Shown here: positions 1 to 10,254 of the stretch, one piece after another
Position numbering within the stretch: position 1 is the stretch's first letter
Layout of the letters: every line of letters begins with the position of its first letter
Assembly: GCA_001179505.1 (NCBI GenBank)
Contig: CDMY01000510.1
Coordinates: 23,524 to 87,523 of the forward strand
Origin: Vitrella brassicaformis
Taxonomy: Eukaryota; Sar; Vitrellaceae
Length of the DNA stretch: 64,000 nucleotides
Direction of reading: 5' to 3'
The notes under the pieces: generated by a model
The model's input: only the letters and a program-made list of their open reading frames with translations
What the model was told of the DNA's origin: nothing
Databases searched by the model: none
Made by a program: the position numbers and the translations under genes

Positions 1-1
1 G

Positions 2-1606
2 GTCAAGGAGCACAAGCCGTCGCCTTTCTTCCTGGTCAACACACTCACCACCGCCACAGCCACAGCCACCATCGACACAGCCGCAGAGCCCACCCCCCCA
101 CCCACATCGCAACCTGAGCCCCTGCTCATTCGGCAGACAGAGCAAGCTGAGCCGAGTCCGCTGACCCGGATGCCAGCTCCAGCTCCCCGCGCCGCCGAGC
201 CACCGGCATCGCCTGACGCCTCCCCGTCTGTCCGCATGAGTGCTGACGACATCGCCCCTCAGCTGCAGCTGTCGTCATCCATATACTTGCCCCACGGCGA
301 CACACCGATGGGCGCAGACCAGCAGCGCCGGCCGTCTGTGCGCATGGAGTGGCCCGCGACACCTCCTGCCTCGTCAAGTCGACTGGGGCTCCTCGACGGT
401 CAGGACAGTGGGGCTTTCCTCGATGCGGCCGAGTCGACAGGCGACCCTGCTGTGCCACACGTTGGCGGCATGGGCGCGGGCAAGGCCCTGGCTGGCTCGG
501 GGAAGTTCCAGCTGCTTCAGGAGGAGGTGACGGAGGTGGATTTCGACTCCCCCTCGCCCGGCGTCTCCGCACGGTCCTCAGCTGAGGCGCTTAGCGGGCC
601 CCCTCCCGTCGCCATGCCAGTCAAGATCACCACAGCAGCAGCAACGGGAGAGGCGAGGAGCGCGCCATCGCCTCTGCCGTCGCCGATACAGGCGCAGACG
701 GACAAGGCACTGGCCGAGGTCCAGGGGCTCGCGGAAGCCCTCACCGTGACAGAGCGCTACTTCACCCAAACGGCCAAGCCGGTCCCCGCCTCCTCCCTGA
801 TGCCGCCCTACAAGCACCAGCGTCGAGCATCCGACGTCGCTCCCGCCACGCTCCCACGGTCGGCGCTGCTGAGGAGGGAGGGGGGCGACACGGCCGACGC
901 CAAGCTGGCGGGCACCGCAACGTCACTCCAGCGATGGTTTGAGTATGAGGAGAGCCAACGGGCGGCGGAGAGACACATGGACGACCTGCCGTCAGCCTCG
1001 TCCAGCATCTACCTTCCGCCTGCAGAGGGGCGACCCAGCCAAATGGCGCCAGTCATGCCGCCGCCAACCGTGCAGCAGCCGGAGCCCGCCCAGCGGCAGC
1101 CAGAGGCGGCCGTGCACCACGTCAGTCAGGAGGTTCAGCCTGCCGTGGAGGCAGGGAGGCCGACGGAGGAGCCGGCCAAGACGACCACCAAGAGCAAGGG
1201 GAAGAAAAAGGGCAGCAAGAAGGCAAAGAAGACCGACGCACCGCCAATAGAGGCCTTCCAGAACGGCTTCGACATGCCGGCGTTCGGCGATATGTCTGCA
1301 TCCGCAGCAGCAGCAGCAGCAGCAGGAGGGGGGTTTGAGCATGGCGGTGTGGACTCGAGTGCTGCCGCGTTTGGCGAAGGCTTTGCGGCCTCTGGTGCTG
1401 ACGCCTTCGGGGGCGGATTCGGACAGGTGGGTGGGGCGGGAGAGAAGGAGGGAGCAGACAGCCACAGATACTCACACTGACTCCTGGATACCTGTGCTGT
1501 GTCTTATCTCTGCTGTTCGTTCGATCAGGGATTCTCGAGCTCGTTCAAGGGCGGCGGGTTTGACTCATCTGCTTTCGACCAGTCGTTTGCACAGCAGGGC
1601 TCCTGA
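2..1606 (+). CDS. C-terminal part of a low-complexity Gly/Phe-rich protein (5' truncated)
   Basis: The frame is already open at the first bases of the window, so the start lies upstream. Visible exons are 2-1426 and 1529-1606, joined in phase 0 across a 102-bp intron (GT at 1427, AG at 1528), with stop TGA at 1604-1606. The protein is rich in Pro, Ser and Ala. It carries a Lys-rich patch (KGKKKGSKKAKK) about 100 residues before the end, then an Ala run and a tail with repeated G-G-F and S-S-F motifs. No catalytic domain is visible. Such tails occur in trafficking adaptors and in RNA-granule proteins, but I cannot assign a family. The next gene is convergent, about 520 bp away. Confidence 0.75.
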
Positions 1607-2125
1607 AGGAACGAGCCATCGATCGAGTGATCAATGAATTGAAGAGGGAGGGAGGCAGAGAGGCAGGGCTGGGCTGGGCTGGGCTGAGACGTTTGCAAAT
1701 GTTGCTTGGTTGGCTTGCTCTTCCTATGACGTTTGCTGCTGCTGCCGTTTCTGCGGTTGGTCGAGCGAATGAACGAGAGTCTGTCTATTGGTGGATGGAT
1801 GTGGTGTGCAAGTATGGGCTTCTGAAGGCTGGTCGGCTTGGTTGACTGACGCTTGCTTCAAGTTGCTGCATCACACCCACCCAATTCACCCTAATTCACC
1901 TCTCACGCGACTGGCTGGTTTACTCGACTATCAATCAGTACTGACATGAGTCATCAGATCATTCAAGTGGGAGGTAGGGTCGGATGAAAGTCCTATGCAG
2001 ACGCACGAACCGTTGACTGACCATCACTCACATGACCATCACGTGTATGACACCGTATTTATTATGTACACTCCACACACATACGCCTCGGCTGCCGCTA
2101 CGCTGTCCGGCCGGTCGGCCGGCAC
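1607..2125. other. intergenic, convergent 3' ends
   Basis: No gene seen. It holds a short GGGCT tandem run near 1664-1685 and otherwise unremarkable sequence between two tail-to-tail genes. Confidence 0.5.
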
Positions 2126-2913
2126 TCATGCTCCCTCCTTCTGCTTCTCCTTGCCCGCGTCGTTGTCGCCTCCCCTGCCGTCGTCCTTGCCCTCCACACC
2201 CTGCACTCGGTCAGGCATCACACACACACTCACACGTACGGGTGCCCAATCCATTGATTGATGCCTCTCCCCCTATTGCCTTTCTGTTGTGTGCATGTGT
2301 GTGCGTGTGTGTGTGTGTTCTCTGCTCGCTCACGATTTTGTCGACGTCGACTTCCATGCCGCCCTCGGCCATCCGCTTCCTGTAAAAGATGTCATCTGCC
2401 CACACTGCACACACACACACACACACACGGACAGACAAGACAGACATGCACACGCGTCGCCGAAGCACCCTTGGCGGGAGGCAGCGCATCCGGTACCTAC
2501 CTGGTCTGGTGGCCCTTCCCGTCTTGGCGTTCTGTGGCGCCCTGGACTTGTTGACAGTGATGACCTTGCCATACAGCTCACTCTCGTTCATGTTGTCTAT
2601 CGCCTCCAAAGCGTCGCCCTCGTCCTCAAACTCCACAAACCCAAACCCGCGATGGTTGCCTGCATCAACACACACCACACCACACCACACCACACCACAG
2701 CACACCCACAGAGATGCATGAAATGAGCTTGTGAGAAGAGCGTAGGCAAAAGGTACAGTACCGACCTGATTTCATGTCAAGAGGCATCTCAATATTGCGG
2801 ATCTCGCCGAAGGGGATGAATGCGGCGTGCAGGGCGTCACGTGTGACGGTTGTGTCCAGGCCGCCGACGTACAGCGTCCGCTCCAGCCGCGCATCGCTGT
2901 AACCCGCCAACAT
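2126..2913 (-). CDS. RRM protein, CYP33/PPIE-like RNA-binding module without the cyclophilin domain
   Basis: Four exons (2766-2913, 2501-2659, 2334-2404, 2126-2200) sum to 453 nt, or 150 aa. The start is the first ATG of the open frame. Residues about 13-85 form a single RRM: RNP2 is TLYVGGL and RNP1 is HRGFGFVEF. The stretches [10 protein letters not shown] and IDNMNESEL closely match the N-terminal RRM of cyclophilin E (PPIE/CYP33). The linker TRPVWADD also matches PPIE (SRPVWSDD), which supports the exon 2/3 junction. In PPIE a peptidyl-prolyl isomerase domain follows; here the protein ends in a charged tail of about 40 residues. The expected role is a nuclear RNA-binding, spliceosome-associated factor (inference). 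It is divergent from the YTH gene, 195 bp from ATG to ATG. Confidence 0.85.
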
Positions 2914-3108
2914 CCGCCTCACTCCGATTTGTCGACGAAGCTCGCCTTTTTTCAGGACAGGCAGCCGGCGTTAAGTGGTGCCTCACTTTCTCTGTTGAAT
3001 GCAAGGCGAGTGTGCCCCAAGATCTCTCAGCCTCCTCACGTTACACCTCGCACCTTGCGGCTAAGCTCGCAGACGTCGGAATCTGCGGCTTTATCAAACG
3101 CTCTGAGG
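2914..3108. promoter_or_regulatory. shared head-to-head promoter, RRM gene / YTH gene
   Basis: The 195 bp between two divergent start codons must hold both 5' UTRs and promoters. No obvious TATA box. Confidence 0.5.
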
Positions 3109-6100
3109 ATGTCGTCCCCATCGTCGCCAAGTGCGGCGCAGCGTCGCTCGTCCGGTCTTCGCAATTTGCGAGTTGCATGCCCCGGCTACAAAGCCCCGAA
3201 CACCACCAACACGCGCTTCTTCATCCTCAAGAGCCGCTCCATGCTCAACCTGCTCGTAAGAAAGACAGACAACAAAACAAACGACAAAGAGAAACAGGCA
3301 GAAATACATGGCGGACTTCTGTGCGAGAGTGCCACGAACGGGAATGCGCTGTGGTGCATGCAGTTGTCGTTCAAGGAGTCTTGTTGGGCTTCAACACCCG
3401 ACAACAACGAGTAAGCGACTCGATGAGCCCACGAGCTCGTGGTGTAGGTTTGGGCTCAATGCATTCAATGCATGTCCGCTGTGCCCCATTCGTTCGCCTG
3501 TGTCTGCCTGTGCACCTGACGCAGCTTCTTGATCCAGGCGTATCGCACGATAGAGCACCTGATTCTCATCTTCTCGGTCAACGATGCGGGGTGCTTCATG
3601 GGGTGAGCTCAGCACGGCAGAGGGAACCCGACATGACCTGTTGGTCCTTTGACCTGATTGATTGATTGTCTGTATGTGTGTCTGTCCGATGTCCACACAG
3701 CTATGGCCGCATGTGTTCTATCTCCGACAGCACCTACAAGAAGGGCCTCTGGTAAGCTGACTGAGGCGGATCATGCCAGGCCACGTGCCTGCAAGGCTGT
3801 GGGGGGCATGATGGTCTGTCTGTCTGTTCAGGGGGCCTGCGTATCGCTTCCTCGGTGACAACTTCCGCGTCCAATGGCAAGCGCAGCACGGCACAGCACA
3901 GCACAGCGCACGACAGCTCACATCCGGTTTGATATCTGTGTGTGTGTGTGTGTGTGTGTGTACGTCAGGCTCAAGTCGTGCATATTGAATTACGACGACT
4001 GTCGGGGCATCAAGAATGAGCTCAATGATTTCTGCTCATGTGGCGGTAGGTGAGCCAGCGCTGACGGCACCATGTGTGTGGGGGCTGCACTCATTGCAGG
4101 AAGGCATCATGTGCGTGGTCTCGGCTGCCTGTGTGTTTTCCAGTGGCTCGAGACGGCCAGGAACTCGACTCCAAAGCAGGCTTCCAGCTGTGCGAACTAA
4201 TGGACAAACAGGTCCGTCCATCCATCCATCCGCCCATCCATCCACCGAGGGATGCATGCAAAGGAGATACAGCACAGGTATCACTCTTCACGATCTGTGT
4301 GCAGGTGGACTGGGATCACAGCTACGGCACCGAGCTTTTCGGCACCATCCCATTCTTTGAGTCATACGCCTCCCCTCCACCAAACATAGCCCCTTTGCAG
4401 TACACCGTCGTGGCGCGCGAGGTGGCGGCCACCGAGGCACAGCAACGCCTTCTTGCCGTCGAGAGGGAAGAGAAACGGGCAAGGAAGCCTGAGCCGCCCC
4501 CCGACTTCTCTACCGAGTCTTTCCCATCCCTCGGTGCAGCAGCCCCCGCCCGGCAGCCATCGAAGGGCACGAGTGGCGAGATGACGACCACATCGGTGCC
4601 GCCAGTCACTCCCCCGAGCCCAAAGAACAACCAGGGGCAGGCCGGTAGTTGTGGTGGTGTTGGTGGCGGTGGTGCAGAGAGAGTGAGTGGTGGAGGTGCC
4701 GGGCGGGATGCGATCAGGCCGGAGCTGAGGGGTCACAACCTGTCTCTGGATGCGCTGTGCGCCACATGCAGGTCAGGTGACGGAACACAAAGCGAGCGAG
4801 CAGGCGGCTCTTTTTTCATTTTCATTGTGTCGGTATCGGTGTTGGTGTTGGTGTTGTGGTGTCGTCTGGTCTGCAGGCTGATTGCAACCACCCCTGGTCT
4901 CACGGTGTTCTCCAGCAGCGACAGCGGCTGTTCCTGCGGGTCCTACCACTCACTGCGGTTCGCCCTTAGCGACCAGGAGGGATCGTCCCCTCCTGCTGCC
5001 CCCAAGGCCGCGCCCGCGTCTCCGCCCACCACATCGACAGCTCCCCCCAAGAGCAAGGGCGGCTTCAGCGTCCGCAGGGTGGACCGATCCAAGCCCAGCG
5101 AAGCGTCGCCGCCCACCAAAGCCAAACAGATTAAGAAGCAAGAGAAGGAGGAGCCACCAAAGGAGAAGAGCTCCATCCCTTCCTCCGTCTCAGTGCCGGA
5201 CTCGCCGCAACCACTATCGGCCCCACCCGAGCCGCCTCAGTCCACCGACTCGCCTATTGTCCCCTCGGCCCCCACTACTGCTCATCAGCCGCCCACGCCG
5301 ACCAAGGCCCCAGTGGACCTATCGAAGGGCCTCATGCCGGCTCCTGCGGGCATGCATCCCTTCCCGAAGGCAGTCCACTCGCAGCCGCGCTCGCCCGTCA
5401 ACGCCTTCCACTCGCCGTCTCGCGTGCCGCTCATCAATCCCTGGGGCTACAACGGTCAGACTGGGCAGACTTTCGGTCCTGGGTGTGGTTATCAGCCGGC
5501 AGTGCCGTACCAGCCGTTCGAGGGCGGTGGTGTGCCCATGCCGCCCCCGCCCCCACCCCCTCCGCCCGATATGGACCCATCGATGTGGCAGGGGAGCAAC
5601 ATCTTTCATCCCCCGCCCCCGCCAATGCCACCACCCCAACACCACCAACAATTCGAGCAGCAGCATGTGGCTCAGGCGCGACCGCTGATGGGCCATGGTC
5701 AGGCAGACGAGAGGACGGCCGCCGCAAAGAAGAGTGCAGCTGGCTTGAACTCGATGGCCCCGCCGTTCGTCTGGCGAGAGCACCAGCTATCGCAGCAGCA
5801 GCAGCACATGGCGGGGGGCAGGGAGGGGTCATGTGAGGAGCCAGTGCCGGTCAACTTGGACTTCATCAACAGTAGTGGTCTCAACCTGAGTAACGGGTCA
5901 AGCGAGCAGAAGGCCCAGCCAAGCGGTGAGGGCGGTCTGGAGCAGTCTGGGGACGCTGCGCCCGTGTCAGTGGGCTCTGCTGATGTCTTGGATGGGCGTG
6001 TGGATGGTGTTGGGCCGGGGGCGACGGTCCAAGAGGCTCTCAAAGTGCTAGCCGTGAGTTGGCAGATAAAGCACACAGGTTGTGGCAATGTGCGTGTCGA

Positions 6101-6327
6101 TGGGTGTGCGTTGTTCTGTTCATGCATCTCCCCAGGAATGTCGTTTGGAGGGTTTGTCCTGCAAAGAGCTGGACACTCTCGAGGGCGGCCTGATTGAAAT
6201 CCTCTTCAAAGCCAGGTGGGCACAGCACCGCCTGCCGTGGCCTCCCTCGTCGAAACATGGCCGGCCCTGTCTGGCTGTCTGTGCGTCTTTCAGGCAGACG
6301 AAGAGTGCCAAACTTCGTCAGGAGTGA
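3109..6327 (+). CDS. YTH-domain protein, putative m6A reader
   Basis: Eleven exons (3109-3255, 3364-3410, 3525-3602, 3701-3751, 3832-3876, 3969-4045, 4144-4211, 4305-4771, 4877-6053, 6136-6215, 6294-6327) sum to 2271 nt, 756 aa. Residues about 35-170 are a YTH domain: it begins TRFFILKS, followed by CWASTPDNN, LILIFSVNDAGCFMGY and ARDGQEL. Trp57 and Trp108 fall where YTH proteins place aromatic-cage tryptophans, so binding of N6-methyladenosine RNA is expected from the family. The long remainder is low complexity (Pro, Ser, a poly-Pro run, Gln/His-rich) and probably disordered, as in other YTH proteins. The intron at 3877-3968 has a GC donor. No CCCH zinc fingers are seen, so this is not the CPSF30-YTH type. 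Confidence 0.88.
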
Positions 6328-6687
6328 CCGGCTGATGATGGTATGACGTTCCTATGCCGATGGCCATCAGGGCTTAGAGCGTAGAGTGGCTGTGGAGTGT
6401 CCGTCCTGCGTTCGTTTTTGTGCTAGTGAATCTCTATCGCTCGCTGCATGCACGCAACGCCGACGCTACGTTGTCCTGTCCCGTGTCAAGCGCAAACGAC
6501 TTACTTTAACTGACTGATCTCATTCTCTGGTGGACGGACGCATGAATGAGCTGATTGTGTGCGTGTGGGGGAATGTTTGTTTGTATCGACAAGCGGTGGT
6601 TGACGGACGGACCAGCATCAGGAATGAATCAAGTCATCCATCAGCATACAATGTCACTTCCCTCGCTGTGTCTGTCCATCTGTCTGT
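6328..6687. other. intergenic, convergent 3' ends
   Basis: No gene, repeat or RNA recognised in these 360 bp between two tail-to-tail genes. Confidence 0.5.
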
Positions 6688-7321
6688 CTATAGTACAGGC
6701 CACTTGTACTTCATGTGGAACCAGTTGAGGTCTTGTCTGTCGAGGGCCTTGAGCAGCTTTCCCAAGGCATGCTCCTCACGAACCTCACGCGAGATGAATG
6801 CCTCACGGTCACGCAACGCCAGCTGACTCGACGCACTCAACGCATTGGGATCGCCCTGATGACAGACCATACATCACACAGACAGACAACACAACACAGA
6901 CAACACACACACTCACACGTGAGAGCTCCCTCCACTCCTGTCCTCCCGGTTGCCCACCCACTTATCCAGCTACCTGATGGTGCCACGCGAATTGGCACTC
7001 GCAGAACGTCTGAGACGACATAGAGCCGAGGACGGCACTCATGACGGGCCGTGGGTCCTTGACGTTGAAGAAGGTGAATGAGTATCGGTAGTCGCTGAAG
7101 ACCCAGTGGCGGTAGCTCTTGGGGTGGAAGGGCCCCTTGATGTAGGTCACGCGCCACTGCCGCCGTGCTTGGCGCCGGGGGGTGGGCCAGTCGATGTGGT
7201 GCTCCGCCTTGGCCCACTCGATGGTCCGCCGCAGGTTGTCGATGGTCTGGTTCAGCTGGTGCTTCTCGCGCGCTGTGTAGATGACACGCAGACGCGTCAG
7301 CTGATAGTCAGTCGCCGCCAT
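6688..7321 (-). CDS. conserved-looking protein of unknown function (171 aa)
   Basis: Two exons (6974-7321 and 6688-6855) join in phase 0 to give 516 nt, 171 aa. The ATG at 7321 opens MAATDYQLTRLRVIYTA. The protein is basic and rich in aromatic residues, with Arg/Lys-rich helices at the N-terminus, a central HWVFSDYRYSFTFFNV strand-like segment, and the C-terminal end HMKYKWPVL. There is no signal peptide or membrane segment. Size and composition would suit a small subunit of an organellar complex (ribosome or respiratory chain), but no family is recognised. It is divergent from the metallo-beta-lactamase-fold gene; the promoter between them carries foldback element copy 1. Confidence 0.7.
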
Positions 7322-7747
7322 GAGGCAGAGAGAGGGTAAGAAGAGAAGAGGTTGCTTCTATGTCATTCTCCTCGGCCGCTGCTTCTGGGAAGCTGAAATG
7401 CGAAATGCGAAATGACGACCCAGGGTGGTGTGGTGCTGTTATGCAGCTCGGCGATGTAGAGAGGTCGACGGGTGCTAGCTCACCAAAGAAGTTCCTCCAG
7501 CGCAGATCTCGTGGCTTATGCCACAAGTCTGGAGTGCGACAGCACGGCTCCATCGAGCTGACTGAATGGCAAAGAAAAGTCGAGGAGAATGCGAGCTGAA
7601 AACGTCCCAGACCAAGTCTTTGCCATTTCAGTCAGGTCGGCGGAGCCGTGCTGTCGCCTTCCTCTGTTTGGAATAAGAGATCCGGTCTGGACTGGACTGA
7701 TCTGCTGGAGCTACTCCGGCTGATTTTCAAAAGCATCAGTTTGTGCA
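7322..7747. promoter_or_regulatory. shared head-to-head promoter containing foldback element copy 1
   Basis: 426 bp separate the divergent start codons at 7321 and 7748. More than half of it is the repeat element at 7411-7660. Confidence 0.5.
7411..7660 (+). repeat. dispersed foldback promoter element, copy 1
   Basis: A unique body (GCTGTTATGCAGCT, TGCTAGCTCA, then the small palindrome GTGGCTTATGCCAC) is followed by an inverted repeat. The left arm is about 7536-7573 and the right arm about 7619-7657; both contain the CAGCACGGCTCC and TGACTGAATGGC motifs or their complement. The inverted-repeat end faces the start codon at 7748, about 90 bp away. The same element recurs at 11421-11620 and, reversed, at 62950-63190. 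Confidence 0.8.
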
Positions 7748-9559
7748 ATGTCGTCCGAGAGTGCTGACAAACACTGGCGCTATGCGGCTTTGGCTGCTGC
7801 TGCCCTCGGCACATCCTCAGCACTCGTCTATCTCGGCAGCAAATGGTACGCGGATGGCAAAGGCACACACAACATGCTTTGTACTACTGCTCATTGACCT
7901 GACCTGCAGGCGTGCTGCGAAGCGGGAGGAAGAGAAACTGATGGAGTACAAGATCCTCACGCCAGCGGCGCCGCCAGCGGGAGAGTTCGGTGCTGTCGAC
8001 GTGAATCTTGACCTCTGCTGCGGATTGGGATGCTGCCGGAACGCATGCCCCTCTGTGTTTGGGGAGGCTGCGCTATTCCGTAACACACGGCCACAGTGCA
8101 GCCAGCCGCTGTGTCGGTCGCATGTGGCCGTGTGTTATGCAGGTGCATACGTCAAGAAGCAGCCCTCCACGCGCGAAGAGTTCATTCAGACGAGACGAGC
8201 AGTGAAAAGTAAGAAGATCTCTCACACACGAGCACATTCTTGTACCAACACGCCCGCCGACACCACCACACTCGTTCCCTCGCTAACGCTGTCAGGTTGT
8301 CCCCCGAAGGCCATCCACTGGACCAAGCTGCCCGCCGGCCTCATGAAGGAGACCAGCGAGTGGGAGGGCTTCCCCGAGCTCATCGACTCGGGCGACGGCT
8401 ATGAGTTCTACTGCCTGGGCGCCGTCACCCACACACTCGGCACAGAGAGCTACCTGATCGTCCGTGAGGGTAGGGGCAACGTCATGGTGGAGCCCGCCAG
8501 TCACACCAAGCAGGTGGTGGACTTCGTCATGCAGCGGGGCGGCGTCAAGTACTTGGTTCTGACACACAGGGACCACACCAAAGGACACAGCTTCTGGAGG
8601 ATGCAGACGGGCTGCAAACGTGTACTACACTCAGACGAGGTGCGGCCAGCTGATGCATGCAGATGTGTTCACATCAATGCATCCGTCCGCCCTACGTTCT
8701 GTTCATCGCAGATGTGTTACCTGTCTGTGGGTCCGTTCGAGTCAACTTATGGCTTGGAGCACTGGGTGCGTGGCAAGGGGCCCGTGTCGTCCCTCCCCGA
8801 CGGCGACCCCGACGTCAAGCTCATCCACACGCCGGGACACACCAAGGGGCACCTGGTGAGGGAGTGGAGGATAGGACGCATTCAAATGGACAGACAAAGA
8901 AGGAGCCGAATGTCTGTGTGTGGTGTGTGTGGTGTGTGCAGTGTGTGTTGTACAAGGACCGTCTGTTGATGACAGGCGACCACCTTTGTTACTCGCACCG
9001 CGTCAAATCCCTCATGTGTATCCGCGCTGTGTGCTGGGACAACTGGCGCACACAGGTGGGTGGGCTGCTGATGGGGTGGGTGCAGCAGATCATTGAGGTC
9101 ATGTATGCGGTGTATATCTCTGTGTGTACGTGATGGGTGCAGCTGGAGTCTGTCAAGATGTTGAAGCAGTTCTCCTTCCTGTGGGTGCTGCCGAGCCACG
9201 GACAGAGATACAAGTGAGTGTCATGTGCCAGCAGAGCCGCTCGACCACACTGCCAATGCACACGTGTGCTTTCATATGTTCTCTGGCTGTTGTTTCAGGG
9301 CTCCGTCTGTGTCTGCGATGCGCGGCCAGCTCGACCAGTGCGTGAGGCTCTGCAGCGCATACCCACCTGGTACGTATGTGTGTGTGTGTGTGTGTGACTG
9401 AGGGACAAGACGACACACTCATCCTCTCCTTGTGTCTGCGTGCGCCAAGGGAAAGAGCCCACTCCTTTCGGCCCCAACGATGTGACCAAGAGCTTCTATC
9501 GCCATCGCCCATACGACCCACCGTCCGCTGAGAGCGATGAAGACTCGCCCGTCCAGTGA
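7748..9559 (+). CDS. metallo-beta-lactamase-fold protein with N-terminal membrane anchor
   Basis: Nine exons (7748-7845, 7910-7989, 8143-8208, 8296-8639, 8712-8855, 8942-9055, 9143-9213, 9299-9369, 9450-9559) sum to 1098 nt, 365 aa. Residues about 12-32 form a hydrophobic segment (ALAAAALGTSSALVYLG), so it is probably membrane-anchored. An MBL fold follows: LTHRDHTKGH at about residue 170 replaces the usual HxHxDH metal motif, then HTPGHTKGHL, LLMTGDH and VLPSHGQRY, which fit the later metal-binding loops. Plant and cyanobacterial relatives with a modified 'THRDD' motif are known, so it may belong to that atypical branch. The substrate is unknown. Confidence 0.82.
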
Positions 9560-10254
9560 CGCTTGTGTCTTGTCCCACGTGTGGTGTGTGGAACACCTGG
9601 ATGGACGTGCACGCGTGTGTGCGCTTGTGGCGCCCGTGGAAACCATCGGTTCACTGACAGGCTGGCTATTGTGTCATACTCGCTGTGTCTTGTGGGTGCC
9701 ACCCATGCGCCTGGGTGAGGGCTGATTGATGAGCCAGCCAGATGTGTGGCTGGGCTCTCGGTAGATGTTAGTGATGTATACTAGGAAGCCCCGTACACAT
9801 GTGCGTTGTGATGAGAGAGGGATGCGTGGCAGCAGGTGTGTGGCTTCGTCTCCGCGCAGCTTCAGATACATGAGTACGTGCCGACAGTCAGTGGGGTGTT
9901 AGATGGCCAAAAGGATGGGTATGCTCTTCTTGTTTCGGTGGGCAGCTGGCTGGTGGTCATGGTGGCCATGGTGACTGTTTGTAGCAGCCTGATGGACGTG
10001 CTGTTTGTTGAGAAATGGTCGGATGATGTGTGGCTTTATGCGTGTTTGCGCGGACAACCGACACTCACGAGCAATGAATACAATCATGTCCGTCCGTCTG
10101 TCCTGACACATACATCTGTCTGTCCACACGAACGAACACTCCATTAGACTGCCCCACTGACACTGAGATGCACAAAATCCCTCCCTCCCTCCCTACCTCC
10201 CTTGCTGCCTGTGCGAGCACCCACCCACCAGCCATCCATCCATCCAGCAACTGT
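9560..10254. other. intergenic, convergent 3' ends
   Basis: No gene recognised in 695 bp. Short low-complexity tracts only, for example a CCCT run near 10172-10205. Confidence 0.5.

Noticed and set aside
8712-9133. Long alternative frames in CA/GT-rich intron regions
   Set aside because: They are by-products of microsatellites and of real exons in other frames.
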